Position numbers and translations under genes: made by a program
Notes under the pieces: model-generated
Database searches by the model: none
What the model saw: the letters and a program-made list of their open reading frames with translations, nothing else
Told to the model about the DNA's origin: nothing
Shown: piece by piece, positions 9,647-19,102 of the stretch
How positions within the stretch are numbered: the first letter of the stretch is position 1
Layout: every line of letters begins with the position of its first letter
Assembly: GCF_009911795.1 (NCBI RefSeq)
Contig: NZ_CP047898.1
Location: forward strand, 992,001-1,056,000
DNA: 64,000 nt
Reading direction: 5' to 3'
Origin: Pseudarthrobacter psychrotolerans
GTDB taxonomy: Bacteria > Actinomycetota > Actinomycetes > Actinomycetales > Micrococcaceae

Positions 9647-11011
9647 ATGGACAAGAGGATCTTCGGTATCGAGACCGAGTTCGGAATCTCGTATTCGAGC
9701 CCCGATTCGAGGCCATTGGCCCCGGAAGAGGTGGCCCGCTACCTATTCCGCAAGGTGGTCAGCTGGGGGCGGTCATCCAACGTTTTCCTGACCAACGGTT
9801 CCCGGCTGTACCTCGACGTCGGCTCACACCCTGAGTACGCAACGGCCGAATGCGATGACCTGGCCCAGCTCATTGCGCACGACCGCGCGGGCGAGCTGAT
9901 CCTGGACGACCTCGTGGACGAGGCCCAGGCAAGGCTGGCCGCGGAAGGTTTCAACGGCACGGTCTACCTGTTCAAGAACAACACCGATTCGGCCGGCAAC
10001 TCCTACGGCAGCCATGAAAACTACCTGATCCCGCGCCGCGGCGAATTCTCCCGGCTCGCGGAGATCCTGATCCCCTTCCTGGTGACCCGCCAGCTGATCG
10101 CCGGGGCGGGAAAGATCCTGAAGACCCCGCACGGGGCCACGTATGCGTTTTCCCAGCGGGCAGACCATATCTGGGAGGGAGTTTCCTCTGCCACGACCCG
10201 CTCACGGCCTATTATCAACACCCGCGACGAACCGCACGCCGACGCCGAGTTCTTCCGCCGGCTCCATGTCATTGTGGGCGACTCCAACATGTCCGAAACC
10301 ACGGCCTTGCTCAAGGTCGGAACCGTGGACCTCATCCTGCGCATGATCGAGGCGGGGGTGATCATGCGCGACATGAGGATGGAAAACCCCATCCGCAGCA
10401 TCCGTGAGATTTCCCACGACCTCAGTGGAAGGGCCTTGGTCCGCCTGGCCAACGGCCGCCAGCTCACGGCTTTGGAAATCCAGCAGGAGTACCTCACCAA
10501 GGTCACGGCCTTTGTCCAGGAACATGGGGCCCACAATCCCCACGTTCCGTTCATCCTCGATCTCTGGCAACGGACCCTTAACGCAATCGAAAGCGGTGAC
10601 ACCAGCACCATCGACACGGAAATCGACTGGGCCATCAAGAAAAAACTGATGGACAACTACCGGCAGCGGCACGGCCTGGGGCTGGACGCACCCAGGATTG
10701 CCCAGCTGGATCTTACGTACCATGACATTTCCCGGAGCCGCGGGCTGTACTACATCCTGCAGTCCAGGGGCGCGGTTCGCCGGGTTGTGGACGATACCGT
10801 GATCAAAGACGCCGTGGACGTGCCTCCGCAGTCCACCCGGGCCAAGCTGCGGGGCGACTTCGTCCGCCGGGCCCAGGAACTGGGCCGGGACTACACGGTT
10901 GACTGGGTGCACCTGAAACTGAACGACCGCGCGCACCAGACCATCCTGTGCAAGGATCCCTTCCGGAGCGTGGATGAGCGGGTGGATGCCCTTCTGGGCT
11001 CTATGGGCTGA
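9647..11011 (+). CDS. pafA: Pup-protein ligase PafA
   Basis: PafA activates the C-terminal Glu of Pup with ATP and forms an isopeptide bond to substrate lysines. The 454-residue protein (family about 452) opens [15 protein letters not shown] and has [33 protein letters not shown] and [15 protein letters not shown] blocks. It shares the fold with Dop but lacks the Dop loop. The start at 9647 has GAGGA about 6 nt upstream inside the end of prcA; the open frame back to 9392 is out of frame with real coding sequence of prcA and is not used. Confidence 0.96.
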   Translation: MDKRIFGIETEFGISYSSPDSRPLAPEEVARYLFRKVVSWGRSSNVFLTNGSRLYLDVGSHPEYATAECDDLAQLIAHDRAGELILDDLVDEAQARLAAEGFNGTVYLFKNNTDSAGNSYGSHENYLIPRRGEFSRLAEILIPFLVTRQLIAGAGKILKTPHGATYAFSQRADHIWEGVSSATTRSRPIINTRDEPHADAEFFRRLHVIVGDSNMSETTALLKVGTVDLILRMIEAGVIMRDMRMENPIRSIREISHDLSGRALVRLANGRQLTALEIQQEYLTKVTAFVQEHGAHNPHVPFILDLWQRTLNAIESGDTSTIDTEIDWAIKKKLMDNYRQRHGLGLDAPRIAQLDLTYHDISRSRGLYYILQSRGAVRRVVDDTVIKDAVDVPPQSTRAKLRGDFVRRAQELGRDYTVDWVHLKLNDRAHQTILCKDPFRSVDERVDALLGSMG

Positions 11012-11121
11012 CGTTCAGGTTCACGGGCTATCCTTGATAGGGCCGTTCCTTGGCCTTGAAGCGGTGCCGAGCGCCTGATTCCGGCACCGCGTCCACCCTG
11101 CCCCGACGAAAGTTCTCTTAC

Positions 11122-12063
11122 GTGCGCCGACTCCTAGCAATCCTGATCCCCGGCCTGCTGCTGCTTACCGCTTGTGGCGGTTCGCCCGCAGCACCGGAAC
11201 CCACCAGCCAGTCTGCCGGTGACACTGCCAAGTTCGACTCCCTGAAACTGACGGACAACGGGGACAAGAAAGCTCCCGGTGTCGAGTTCTCAAAGCCCCT
11301 CGAGGTCACCGAACCCACCATCAAGGTGGTCACCGAAGGTGACGGCGACCGGGTCAAAGAGAACCAGGTCGCAAACATCTCCATCCTCGCGCTCAGCGGT
11401 GCGGACGGATCCACGCTGGAGGACACCTTCCCCGGCGAGCCCGAACCGTTGGAGCTGAACGAGGAACTGAAGACCGGAAGCCCGGTCATCTACAACGCGT
11501 TTGTTGGCTCCAAGGTCGGTTCGAGCCTTGCCCTGGCCATCCCCGGCCAGGCCGCAACCGCCGCAGGCGCCGCCGCCCAGCCGACGCAGCTTCTCGTGAT
11601 CAAGGTGCTCTCCACCAAGGATGTCCCGCCGTCTGTTCCGCCGCTCGCAAAGCCTGAAGGCGAGACCGTCACCCCGCCGGCCGGCCTGCCGACCGTGAAG
11701 GACAATGACAAGGGCATCCCGGAGATTTCCGTCGACGGAGCCCCGGCACCTACCGCTCTGGTAGCCCAGGACCTGATCAAGGGCACCGGCGCGGCGGTTA
11801 AGGAAACCGACACGTTGACCGTCAACTATGTGGGCGTGAACCTCGTGGGCGGCACGAAATTTGATTCAAGCTTTGACCGCGGCGAGCCGGCCAGCTTCCC
11901 GTTGACCGGCGTCATTCCGGGCTGGACCCAGGGGCTGGCGGGCAAGACTGTGGGCTCCCGGGTCCTCCTGGTTGTCCCCAAGGACCTCGCGTACGGTGAT
12001 GCCGGCCAGGGCGAAGCCAAGGGTGACCTTGTCTTCGTTGTGGACATCCTCGGCGTCAAATAA
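11122..12063 (+). CDS. FKBP-type peptidyl-prolyl isomerase, lipoprotein
   Basis: The GTG at 11122 gives a 313-residue precursor with a short lipoprotein signal peptide: Arg2-Arg3, a hydrophobic core, and the lipobox LLTAC with Cys18. A degenerate FKBP-like domain (about 45-165) lacks obvious catalytic residues. The C-terminal FKBP domain (about 210-313) is canonical, with LTVNYVGV, FDSSFDRG, VIPGWTQGLAGKTVGSRVLLVVP and GDLVFVVDILGVK. It probably helps fold exported proteins at the membrane surface. A TATCCT box around 11028-11033 could be its -10; the SD is weak. The frame is open back to TTG 11050. Confidence 0.88.
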   Translation: MRRLLAILIPGLLLLTACGGSPAAPEPTSQSAGDTAKFDSLKLTDNGDKKAPGVEFSKPLEVTEPTIKVVTEGDGDRVKENQVANISILALSGADGSTLEDTFPGEPEPLELNEELKTGSPVIYNAFVGSKVGSSLALAIPGQAATAAGAAAQPTQLLVIKVLSTKDVPPSVPPLAKPEGETVTPPAGLPTVKDNDKGIPEISVDGAPAPTALVAQDLIKGTGAAVKETDTLTVNYVGVNLVGGTKFDSSFDRGEPASFPLTGVIPGWTQGLAGKTVGSRVLLVVPKDLAYGDAGQGEAKGDLVFVVDILGVK

Positions 12064-12104
12064 ACAGCAACACATCACCCACCCAAATAAACAAAGGAGC
12101 AACC

Positions 12105-12500
12105 ATGTCATTTGGTCAGCGCGATTTCGACCGCCAGAAGCCGGAAATTGACTTCCCGCAAGGCGATGTCCCCACCGAACTGGTCATCACCGACCTCATC
12201 GAGGGTGACGGTGCCGAGGCCAAAAAGGGCGATACCGTCTCCACCCACTACGTCGGCGTGGCCTGGTCCACCGGCGAAGAGTTCGACGCTTCCTGGGGCC
12301 GCGGCGCCCCGCTGGACTTCCGGGTGGGCGTGGGCCAGGTCATCCAGGGCTGGGACCAGGGCCTGCTGGGCATGAAGGTGGGCGGCCGCCGTCGCTTGGA
12401 GATTCCTTCCGGACTGGCATACGGCTCCCGCGGCGCCGGCGGAGCCATCGGCCCCAACGAAGCGCTGATCTTCGTCGTGGACCTCGTGGGCGTCCGCTGA
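12105..12500 (+). CDS. FKBP-type peptidyl-prolyl cis-trans isomerase, cytoplasmic
   Basis: A single-domain FKBP of 131 residues with no signal peptide. It carries the classic blocks VSTHYVGV, GEEFDASWGRG, VIQGWDQGLLGMKVGGRRRLEIP, AYGSRGAGG and ALIFVVDLVGVR. AAAGGAG lies 5-6 nt before the ATG. It directly follows the lipoprotein FKBP, 41 bp apart, which suggests a tandem duplication with different cellular compartments. The same pair sits between pafA and pafBC in Arthrobacter-type loci, as far as I recall. Confidence 0.93.
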   Translation: MSFGQRDFDRQKPEIDFPQGDVPTELVITDLIEGDGAEAKKGDTVSTHYVGVAWSTGEEFDASWGRGAPLDFRVGVGQVIQGWDQGLLGMKVGGRRRLEIPSGLAYGSRGAGGAIGPNEALIFVVDLVGVR

Positions 12501-12605
12501 CCGAAGCGTTGTAGGGCCGGAAGGCGCGGTAACAATCAGGGTTCTGTTTTCCTGTTGTTGCCGCGCTTTCTGCTTTCCGCGGGGGAGTTTAGTAACGTAG
12601 CCAGC

Positions 12606-14591
12606 GTGTCCGTCTCCCGTACTGAACGCCTGCTGAACCTCCTGATCGCCCTCCTGAACACCAAATACGGCCTTCGCCGTGCAGAGTTGCGGGTGAAGGT
12701 CTACCACGACACGTCCGGCAACGACGTGGCCTTCGGCAGGATGTTTGAGCGGGACAAGAATGATCTCCGTCAGTTCGGCTTCGATGTGGAAACCGTGACG
12801 GACCACGGCTGGAGCGAAGATGACCCGGCCACCACCCGCTACCGCATCGGCAAGGAATCGAACCGGCTGCCCGATGTGCAGCTCAGCCCGGGGGAGTGGA
12901 CCGTCCTCCTGCTGGCGTCCCAGCTGTGGGAGCGTGCCGCCTTGGGAACCGCCGCCGCCAACGCCCTCCGCAAGCTCCAGGCCTCCGGTACCCTGTCCGA
13001 CGTCGAACTTCCCGTTGGCGTACAGCCGCGGATCCGGCCGGCGGGCCAGGCCTTTGAGGATGTTGTGGCAGCCATGCACGCCCAGCACCCAGTCAGCTTT
13101 CCTTACCTGGCAGGCACCACCGGCAAGGAAGAGCAACGGACGGTGGAGCCATGGGGCCTCGGCAGCCGCTTTGGCCAGTGGTATCTGACCGGCTACGACC
13201 GCTCGCGTAAGGCACCGCGCCACTTCAGGCTTTCCCGGTTCACGGGCCCCGTCTCGGTGTTGGAGAAGGAAACGTACTCGGCGCCGCCGAACTTCAATGT
13301 CCGCGCAGAACTGGGCCGGCTTCCGGAACTCCCGCTCCGGACCGCCGTCGTGGACGTCCGGGAGGGCCGCCTCCTTGGCCTGCGCCGGCGCGCCACGCCG
13401 GTTCCCGCCGGGAGTGCGGGAACGCCCGACGCCGGCTACGAACGGCTGGAGGTCACCTGCAGGGACGTTGAGGTGTTGGCCGAGGAGCTTGCCTCCTATG
13501 GCCCCGACGCCGTGGCGCATGCTCCCGAAGAGCTCGCGTCAGCCGTGCGCCACCGGCTGCGCAACGCAGCCGCCTTCTGCGCGGCTCCCAGTCCTGCCTA
13601 TACGTTTGGGGATGCACCGCGGGGCCGCGCCGTCCGCAAACGCACCTCTGAGGACCAGCTCAAGCGCATGCTGCAGCTGGTTCCGTTCCTGGTCCATAAC
13701 CAGGGCCTTCACATCCAGGACGTCGCGGCACGCTTTGGTGTCACGCCCGGGGAGCTGGAAAGCGATCTGCGGATCCTCATCTGCTCCGGACTTCCCGGGG
13801 GATACCCCGACGACCTCCTGGACATCCATTGGGAAGAGGGCCACGTTTACATCACTCAGGACCTGGATCTCAAGAGGCCGGTGCGGTTTACTGTGGACGA
13901 GGCCTGTGCGCTGCTGACCGGGCTTGAGACGCTCAACGGGCTTCCCGAGCTTGCCGAGGGCGGTGCCTTGGAGTCAGTGACCCTCAAGCTGATGGCAGCA
14001 GCCGGCGAAGAAGGGCTGCGGGCCGGTTCCCTTGCCGGTCCGGAGGTGGGACCCGCGGACTCAGCCGTCCTTGACGTTGTCCGAGTGGCCATCCAGGAGC
14101 GGTCGCAGCTGCGGCTCGTGTACTTCTCCGCCCAGCGCGATCAGGTCTCAGAACGCGACGTTGACCCGCTCCGCCTGTATTCCCTGGACATCACCTGGTA
14201 CTTCGAGGCCTACTGCCATTCGGCCCAGGGGCTGCGGAACTTCAGGCTGGACAGGGTGCAGGAGGTCCACCCGAACGGAAATCCCGCATCCACGCAGGTC
14301 CGGGCCGGGGAAGGCTTCCCGGCCAAGCTGTTCACCCCAAACGACGACGACACCACGGTCCTCGTTCAGCTCACCAGGCAGGGCGCCGGCCTGGCGGACG
14401 ACTACTACGCCGAACGTGTGGCACCCCTTCCCGACGGCGGCCTCGTCGCTGAGATCCGGTTCGCCAGCACTGCCTGGCTGCCCATGTTCGTGGCCCAGCA
14501 CGGCGGGTCCGCCCGGATCCTTGAACCGTCCGGGCTTGGGACGGCAGCGTTGGACTGGATCGAGGCGGCCCTGGCCCGGTACGGCGGCTAG
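12606..14591 (+). CDS. pafBC: PafBC: fused PafB-PafC transcriptional activator
   Basis: In most actinobacteria PafB and PafC are two adjacent WYL-domain proteins that activate DNA-damage genes together; here one 661-residue chain contains both. The N-terminal half has a winged HTH (about 1-60, VSRTERLLNLLIALL) and a WYL domain (about 125-320, with FRLSRF). A linker near residue 335-345 (KRTSEDQLKRML) leads into the second winged HTH (LHIQDVAARFGVTPGELESDLRIL) and second WYL domain (about 490-661, YSLDITWYFEAYCHSAQGLRNFRLDRVQEV). Such a fusion was characterised in Arthrobacter. TAACGT (12593-12598) lies 7 nt before the GTG with no SD, indicating a leaderless start. Confidence 0.94.
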   Translation: MSVSRTERLLNLLIALLNTKYGLRRAELRVKVYHDTSGNDVAFGRMFERDKNDLRQFGFDVETVTDHGWSEDDPATTRYRIGKESNRLPDVQLSPGEWTVLLLASQLWERAALGTAAANALRKLQASGTLSDVELPVGVQPRIRPAGQAFEDVVAAMHAQHPVSFPYLAGTTGKEEQRTVEPWGLGSRFGQWYLTGYDRSRKAPRHFRLSRFTGPVSVLEKETYSAPPNFNVRAELGRLPELPLRTAVVDVREGRLLGLRRRATPVPAGSAGTPDAGYERLEVTCRDVEVLAEELASYGPDAVAHAPEELASAVRHRLRNAAAFCAAPSPAYTFGDAPRGRAVRKRTSEDQLKRMLQLVPFLVHNQGLHIQDVAARFGVTPGELESDLRILICSGLPGGYPDDLLDIHWEEGHVYITQDLDLKRPVRFTVDEACALLTGLETLNGLPELAEGGALESVTLKLMAAAGEEGLRAGSLAGPEVGPADSAVLDVVRVAIQERSQLRLVYFSAQRDQVSERDVDPLRLYSLDITWYFEAYCHSAQGLRNFRLDRVQEVHPNGNPASTQVRAGEGFPAKLFTPNDDDTTVLVQLTRQGAGLADDYYAERVAPLPDGGLVAEIRFASTAWLPMFVAQHGGSARILEPSGLGTAALDWIEAALARYGG

Positions 14592-14601
14592 ACTCTTCAG
14601 C

Positions 14602-14955
14602 ATGCCTTGGTGGTCCTGGATCCTGATCTGGATTGCGCTTATTGCGCTCTCCCTGCTCTTTTATGTCCTCCTGGGCATCCGGCTGTACCGCCAGTTCATG
14701 ACGGTGATGAAGGACATGGGCGCCGCCGGAACCAAAGTGGCACACCTGGCGCCGGCAGCGGCCAGCGTCGATGACGGCGTACAGCCGCCAGGATCGGCTC
14801 AGCCCGGTGCGGCTGTTTTTGCCTCACCGGCGCAGATGCGTCATGATTACGACGCATCCAAGTTATCCCGCCGGGAGGACCGCCGCCAGAGGCGGATCCA
14901 GCGGAGGCACGACCGGGGCCAGCCCCAGTCACTTCGCGATCTCAATCTCAGTTAG
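14602..14955 (+). CDS. Small membrane-anchored protein of unknown function
   Basis: A 117-residue protein with one N-terminal hydrophobic segment (about 5-27, WWSWILIWIALIALSLLFYVLL) and a basic cytoplasmic-looking tail (SRREDRRQRRIQRRHDR). I do not recognise a family. It lies between pafBC (10 bp gap) and tatA (32 bp gap), where many Micrococcaceae appear to have a similar small gene. TAGACT (14589-14594) is 7 nt before the ATG, so it may have its own leaderless promoter. The frame is open upstream through pafBC, which is not its own coding sequence. Confidence 0.75.
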   Translation: MPWWSWILIWIALIALSLLFYVLLGIRLYRQFMTVMKDMGAAGTKVAHLAPAAASVDDGVQPPGSAQPGAAVFASPAQMRHDYDASKLSRREDRRQRRIQRRHDRGQPQSLRDLNLS

Positions 14956-14987
14956 ACGTAGGATGTTGTTAGAGGAAAGGATTTCCC

Positions 14988-15263
14988 GTGGGAAGACTCT
15001 TTGATGGCCCTTGGCCAATTGTCATTATCATCGTCGTTGCGCTGCTGCTTTTCGCCGCGCCCAAACTCCCTGCCATGGCGCGCAGCCTTGGCCAGTCCAT
15101 GCGGATCATCAAGTCCGAGGTCAAGGAAATGAAGAACGACGGCAAAACCGAATCCACCGACACGGCTTCCGGGCCCGTGGAGGGCAAGATCGTTAACCAC
15201 CCGCCGGCGAAGCCCGGCGAGCCGACCGACGGCACTGACGTTCCGCCGTCGACCCGCGCTTAA
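14988..15263 (+). CDS. tatA: Sec-independent translocase subunit TatA
   Basis: TatA forms the pore or membrane-thinning component of the Tat pathway, which exports folded proteins. The 91-residue protein has the expected transmembrane helix (about 8-23, PWPIVIIIVVALLLFAAPKLP), the hinge, and an amphipathic helix (MARSLGQSMRIIKSEVKEM), then a hydrophilic tail. It starts at GTG 14988 with AGAGGAAAGG 7-8 nt upstream. tatC follows after 6 bp. pafBC-tatA-tatC-helY is the same order as in M. tuberculosis. Confidence 0.95.
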   Translation: MGRLFDGPWPIVIIIVVALLLFAAPKLPAMARSLGQSMRIIKSEVKEMKNDGKTESTDTASGPVEGKIVNHPPAKPGEPTDGTDVPPSTRA

Positions 15264-15269
15264 CCCGAA

Positions 15270-16106
15270 GTGGCACTGACACGGGGCCGTAAGTCCAACC
15301 CTGAGGGGCGGATGGCTCTTTGGGACCACCTCAAGGAGCTCAAGAACCGGCTGATCAAATCGGCAATTGCTGTGCTGCTTGCCGGCGTGGGTGGCTGGTT
15401 CCTTTACGACCCCGTTGTCACCAGCCTGTCGGACCCGCTGGTTTCCATTGCCCGGGATACCGGGCGCACCGCAGTCCTGAACTTTGCGACCATCGCAGAT
15501 CCCTTTGCGTTCAAGATTCAGATTGCAATCCAGATAGGGCTGGTTATCTCCAGCCCTGTCTGGATCTACCAGGTGTGGGCTTTCATCACGCCGGGGCTGA
15601 CCAAGAAGGAACGCGGCTACACGCTCGGCTTTATGGCAGCCGCTGTGCCCCTGTTCCTGGCCGGCGTGTTTGTAGCCTGGCTCGTTTTCCCCACTGTGGT
15701 CAGGGCACTGCTGCAGTTCACGCCCGCCACCGGCGCCAACAACATCTCGGCCACCGACTACCTGACGTTCGCTACCCAGATGTTGCTTATCCTCGGGATC
15801 TCTTTCCTGGTCCCAGTGATCCTGGTCGGCATCAACATGGCCGGCGTGGTCAGGGGCCGGACCATCCTTAAAGCCTGGCGGATTATCGTCTTCCTGGTCT
15901 TTGTCCTGGCCGCCCTGGCCGCCCCCGGCACGGACGCGCTGTCCATGTTCCTGCTTGCTGCCCCGCTGCTGATTCTCTTCTTCGCGGCGATCGGGCTCTG
16001 TATTTTCAACGACAAACGCCGTGACAATCGAGTGGCCAAACAGGCTGCTGAGACGGACGCGACAGCCGACATCGCGACGCCCGGCAGCGAACTGAAGAAC
16101 CTGTAG
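15270..16106 (+). CDS. tatC: Sec-independent translocase subunit TatC
   Basis: TatC recognises the twin-arginine signal peptide. The 278-residue protein has six hydrophobic segments and the family motifs: an N-terminal EGRMALWDHLKELKNRL segment with the conserved Glu/Leu cytoplasmic motif, SSPVWIYQVWAFITPGLTKKERG in the first cytoplasmic loop region, and PPLLILFFAAI-like last helices. It starts at GTG 15270. It is 24 bp ahead of helY but that gene shows its own promoter. Confidence 0.96.
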   Translation: MALTRGRKSNPEGRMALWDHLKELKNRLIKSAIAVLLAGVGGWFLYDPVVTSLSDPLVSIARDTGRTAVLNFATIADPFAFKIQIAIQIGLVISSPVWIYQVWAFITPGLTKKERGYTLGFMAAAVPLFLAGVFVAWLVFPTVVRALLQFTPATGANNISATDYLTFATQMLLILGISFLVPVILVGINMAGVVRGRTILKAWRIIVFLVFVLAALAAPGTDALSMFLLAAPLLILFFAAIGLCIFNDKRRDNRVAKQAAETDATADIATPGSELKNL

Positions 16107-16130
16107 CGCGCGGCGCACTAGGCTTGAGGC

Positions 16131-18131
16131 ATGTCCTCTATTTCCGGGCCACTCTCGCCCTCTGAAAGATACCGGGCCAGCGCGGAACGCACGGCCGAAG
16201 CGGGCACCTACCTCGGCGGGTTTGTCCGCACCCTGGATTTTGAACTTGACGAATTCCAGCGCCTCGCCTGCCGCTCCCTCCAGGAGGGCAAAGGCGTGCT
16301 GGTGGCTGCCCCCACCGGTGCCGGCAAGACCATCGTGGGCGAATTTGCGATCTACCTCGCTTTGGAACGGAATCTCAAGGCCTTCTACACCACCCCGATC
16401 AAGGCACTGAGCAACCAGAAATTCACGGAGCTTTCCGAAAAGTACGGAACGGAAAACGTCGGCCTGCTGACCGGGGATACCAGCATCAACGGGGACGCCC
16501 CCGTGGTGGTCATGACCACGGAAGTCCTCCGGAACATGCTCTACGCAGACTCGGACACCCTGGATGACCTCGGTTTTGTGGTCATGGACGAAGTCCACTA
16601 CCTCGCGGACCGCTTCCGTGGTGCCGTCTGGGAGGAAGTCATCATCCACCTCCCCAGTGAAGTCCAGGTAGCGTCGCTCAGCGCCACAGTTTCCAACGCA
16701 GAAGAGTTCGGCGCCTGGCTCGATACCGTGCGCGGCCACACCGACATCATCGTCTCCGAGCACCGTCCGGTTCCCCTGTGGCAGCACGTTATGGTGGGCC
16801 GGGACATCGTGGACCTGTTCGCCGGAGAAACCACGTTTGACGAAATCGCGCCGCCCGCGGATGCGGAGACCGGAGCTCCGATCCCCGTCCAGGAGCGGCT
16901 CACCGCGGCCGCCAACGACGCTGACCGCCAGGGGTTCGAGGTCAATCCGGACCTGCTCAAGATGGCCCGCAGCGAAGGCCAGCAAAGTTTCGCCGGACGC
17001 TTCGGCCACGGCGGACGAAGCCAGCGCCGGCAGCACCGGCAACGGACAGAGGACCGCCCCAGGCAGGACGCCCAGCCCGGCGTAGTGCGTAAGGCCAGCC
17101 GGCCGCAGGTCATCGCGAGCCTGGACCGGCAGGACCTCCTGCCTGCCATCACGTTTATCTTCTCGCGGGCCGGCTGCGACGCCGCCGTTGCCCAGTGTGT
17201 CTCTTCCGGACTCTGGCTGACCACGGAGAAGGAGCAGCAGATCATTGCCCAGCGCGTGGACGAGGCCGGGCAGGACATCCCGTCGGAAGACCTGGACGTC
17301 CTGGGCTTCTGGACGTGGCGGGACGGCCTCCTCCGTGGTTTCGCGGCCCATCATGCCGGCATGCTGCCTACATTCAAAGAAGTGGTGGAGAAACTTTTTG
17401 TCGAGGGACTGGTCAAAGCTGTGTTTGCCACCGAAACCTTGGCCCTGGGCGTCAACATGCCCGCCCGCTCCGTGGTCCTGGAAAAGCTCGATAAGTTTAA
17501 TGGCGAAGCACATGTGGACATCACCGCGGGGGAGTACACGCAGCTGACCGGCCGCGCCGGCCGCCGTGGCATCGACGTCGAAGGCCACGCCGTTGTCCTC
17601 TGGCAACCCGGCACCGACCCTGCTGCCGTTGCCGGCCTCGCCTCACGGCGTACGTATCCGCTGAATTCAAGCTTTCGGCCGACGTACAACATGAGCATTA
17701 ACCTGTTGGCGCAGTTTGGCCGTGCCCGTGCGCGGGAAATCCTTGAATCCTCCTTCGCGCAGTTCCAGGCGGACCGGTCTGTTGTTGGTCTTGCGAAGCA
17801 GGTGCGCAGCCGCGAAGAGTCCCTCGCCGGATACGCGAAGTCCATGACCTGCCACCTCGGAGACTTCACCGAGTATGCCCGGTTGCGCCGTGAACTGTCC
17901 GACGCCGAAAATGTCACCTCGCGCAGCAAGTCCCGGGCCCACAAATCCCTGAATGAAGACTCGCTGGCGCGGCTGATGCCGGGCGATGTGGTGGACGTCC
18001 CGGGAGGGCGGGCTCCAGGGCCGGCGATTGTGCTGAGCTCGGATCACAGCGGCAGGGAGCCACGGCCTGCCATCCTGACGCTCGACAACCAGCTGAGGCG
18101 AATCGGCACGGAGGACCTGGAAGGCCCATAG
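16131..18131 (+). CDS. helY: HelY-like DEAD/DEAH superfamily 2 helicase, N-terminal part (frameshifted)
   Basis: This 666-residue stretch has the Ski2-like helicase core: FQRLACRSL (Q-like), Walker A APTGAGKT near residues 60-67, DEVH box (VVMDEVHYLADRFRG), SATVSN, the motif V-VI region TETLALGVNMPAR...QLTGRAGRRGID. It stops at TAG 18129-18131 in the middle of the usual HelY architecture; the rest continues in another frame. Restoring one C in the CCC run at 18125-18127 joins both parts into a 969-residue protein, close to the expected HelY length. TAGGCT (16119-16124) lies 6 nt before the ATG, so translation is probably leaderless. The lesion is most simply a sequencing or assembly error. 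Confidence 0.9.
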   Translation: MSSISGPLSPSERYRASAERTAEAGTYLGGFVRTLDFELDEFQRLACRSLQEGKGVLVAAPTGAGKTIVGEFAIYLALERNLKAFYTTPIKALSNQKFTELSEKYGTENVGLLTGDTSINGDAPVVVMTTEVLRNMLYADSDTLDDLGFVVMDEVHYLADRFRGAVWEEVIIHLPSEVQVASLSATVSNAEEFGAWLDTVRGHTDIIVSEHRPVPLWQHVMVGRDIVDLFAGETTFDEIAPPADAETGAPIPVQERLTAAANDADRQGFEVNPDLLKMARSEGQQSFAGRFGHGGRSQRRQHRQRTEDRPRQDAQPGVVRKASRPQVIASLDRQDLLPAITFIFSRAGCDAAVAQCVSSGLWLTTEKEQQIIAQRVDEAGQDIPSEDLDVLGFWTWRDGLLRGFAAHHAGMLPTFKEVVEKLFVEGLVKAVFATETLALGVNMPARSVVLEKLDKFNGEAHVDITAGEYTQLTGRAGRRGIDVEGHAVVLWQPGTDPAAVAGLASRRTYPLNSSFRPTYNMSINLLAQFGRARAREILESSFAQFQADRSVVGLAKQVRSREESLAGYAKSMTCHLGDFTEYARLRRELSDAENVTSRSKSRAHKSLNEDSLARLMPGDVVDVPGGRAPGPAIVLSSDHSGREPRPAILTLDNQLRRIGTEDLEGP

Positions 18132-19039
18132 CGCCCCTGACGCGGATCCGGATTCCGAAGTCGTTTAACGCAAAGGTCCCCAAGTCCCGGCGCGACCTCG
18201 CCTCGTCGGCCCGGAATGCGCTGCGCGAGAACCGCCCGCCGGCACCCGGGCGCAGCACCGATTTTGGTCTGGGAGCCGTATTGCCCCATCAGGAAAAACG
18301 CATCACCGAGCTTCGCAGGGCACTCCGGGCCCACCCCTGCCACGGCTGCAGCGAGCGTGAAGACCACGCGCGCTGGTCCGAACGGTGGTGGAAGCTGAGC
18401 CGGGAGACCGATGCCCTGGTCCGCCAGATCCAGGGCCGGACCAACACCATTGCCAAGACCTTTGATCGGGTCTGCGATGTCCTTTCCGCCTATGGCTATC
18501 TGGAAGCGGGAGCTGACGGGCGCCTGGCCATCAGCTCAGACGGACAGCGGCTCCGCCGGATCTACGGCGAGAAAGACCTGCTGATTTCGCAAGCACTGAG
18601 ACTTGGCGCACTCAACGACCTGGACGCCGTCGAAGTAGCAGCCCTTGCCAGCGTCCTCGTCTACCAGGCCAAACGCGAGGACAGGGGCCTCCGCCCGCGG
18701 ATGCCGAGCGTCTCGCTTGAATCGTCCGTGGATGTGGTGATCCGGGAATGGTCGGCCCTGGAGGACGTGGAAGAAGCGAACAAACTTCCGCTGACTGCCG
18801 AACCCGAGCTGGGTCTCGTCTGGCCCATGTACAAATGGGCCAAGGGACGGCACCTTCAGGAGGTGCTCAACGGCACGGACCTGGCGGCAGGCGACTTTGT
18901 CCGCTGGGTCAAACAGGTCATCGACCTCCTGGACCAGCTCGCCAAGATTCCCGGCCTGGATCCGCGCGTATCGAGGCTTTGCTCGGAAGCAATAGCGCTT
19001 ATCCGCCGCGGCGTTGTGGCCTACTCTTCCGTACTTTGA
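18122..19039 (+). CDS. helY: HelY-like helicase, C-terminal DSHCT part (same gene, after frameshift)
   Basis: In the frame starting at 18122 the sequence continues as PIAPLTRIRIPKSFNAKVPKSRRDL, then HPCHGCSEREDHARW and a DSHCT domain (DRVCDVLSAYGYL ... LDDLDAVEVAALAS-like ... VYQAKREDRGLRPRMP), ending VVAYSSVL. This is the normal C-terminal third of actinobacterial HelY. No start codon with an SD lies near the frame change (the first possible start is a TTG at 18281), so it is not an independent gene. It should be read as one gene with the preceding entry. Confidence 0.88.
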   Translation, partial: RPIAPLTRIRIPKSFNAKVPKSRRDLASSARNALRENRPPAPGRSTDFGLGAVLPHQEKRITELRRALRAHPCHGCSEREDHARWSERWWKLSRETDALVRQIQGRTNTIAKTFDRVCDVLSAYGYLEAGADGRLAISSDGQRLRRIYGEKDLLISQALRLGALNDLDAVEVAALASVLVYQAKREDRGLRPRMPSVSLESSVDVVIREWSALEDVEEANKLPLTAEPELGLVWPMYKWAKGRHLQEVLNGTDLAAGDFVRWVKQVIDLLDQLAKIPGLDPRVSRLCSEAIALIRRGVVAYSSVL

Positions 19040-19102
19040 AGTACCGGCTCTGATGCACCGGCAGCCTGACTTCTTCCCCCTAGCCCCAGGAGCTTCGCCC
19101 GC

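Noticed and set aside
12108..13520. Minus-strand open frame of 470 codons
   Set aside because: Antisense of fkbP and pafBC, which have clear motifs and promoters.
14952..17606. Very long minus-strand open frame of 884 codons
   Set aside because: It is a shadow of tatA, tatC and helY, arising from high third-position GC; its product has no recognisable domains.
18120..18131. Programmed -1 frameshift in helY
   Set aside because: The site does not fit an X XXY YYZ slippery heptamer (GGC would have to re-pair on AGG) and the break matches an under-called C-run, as in qcrA and pyrD.
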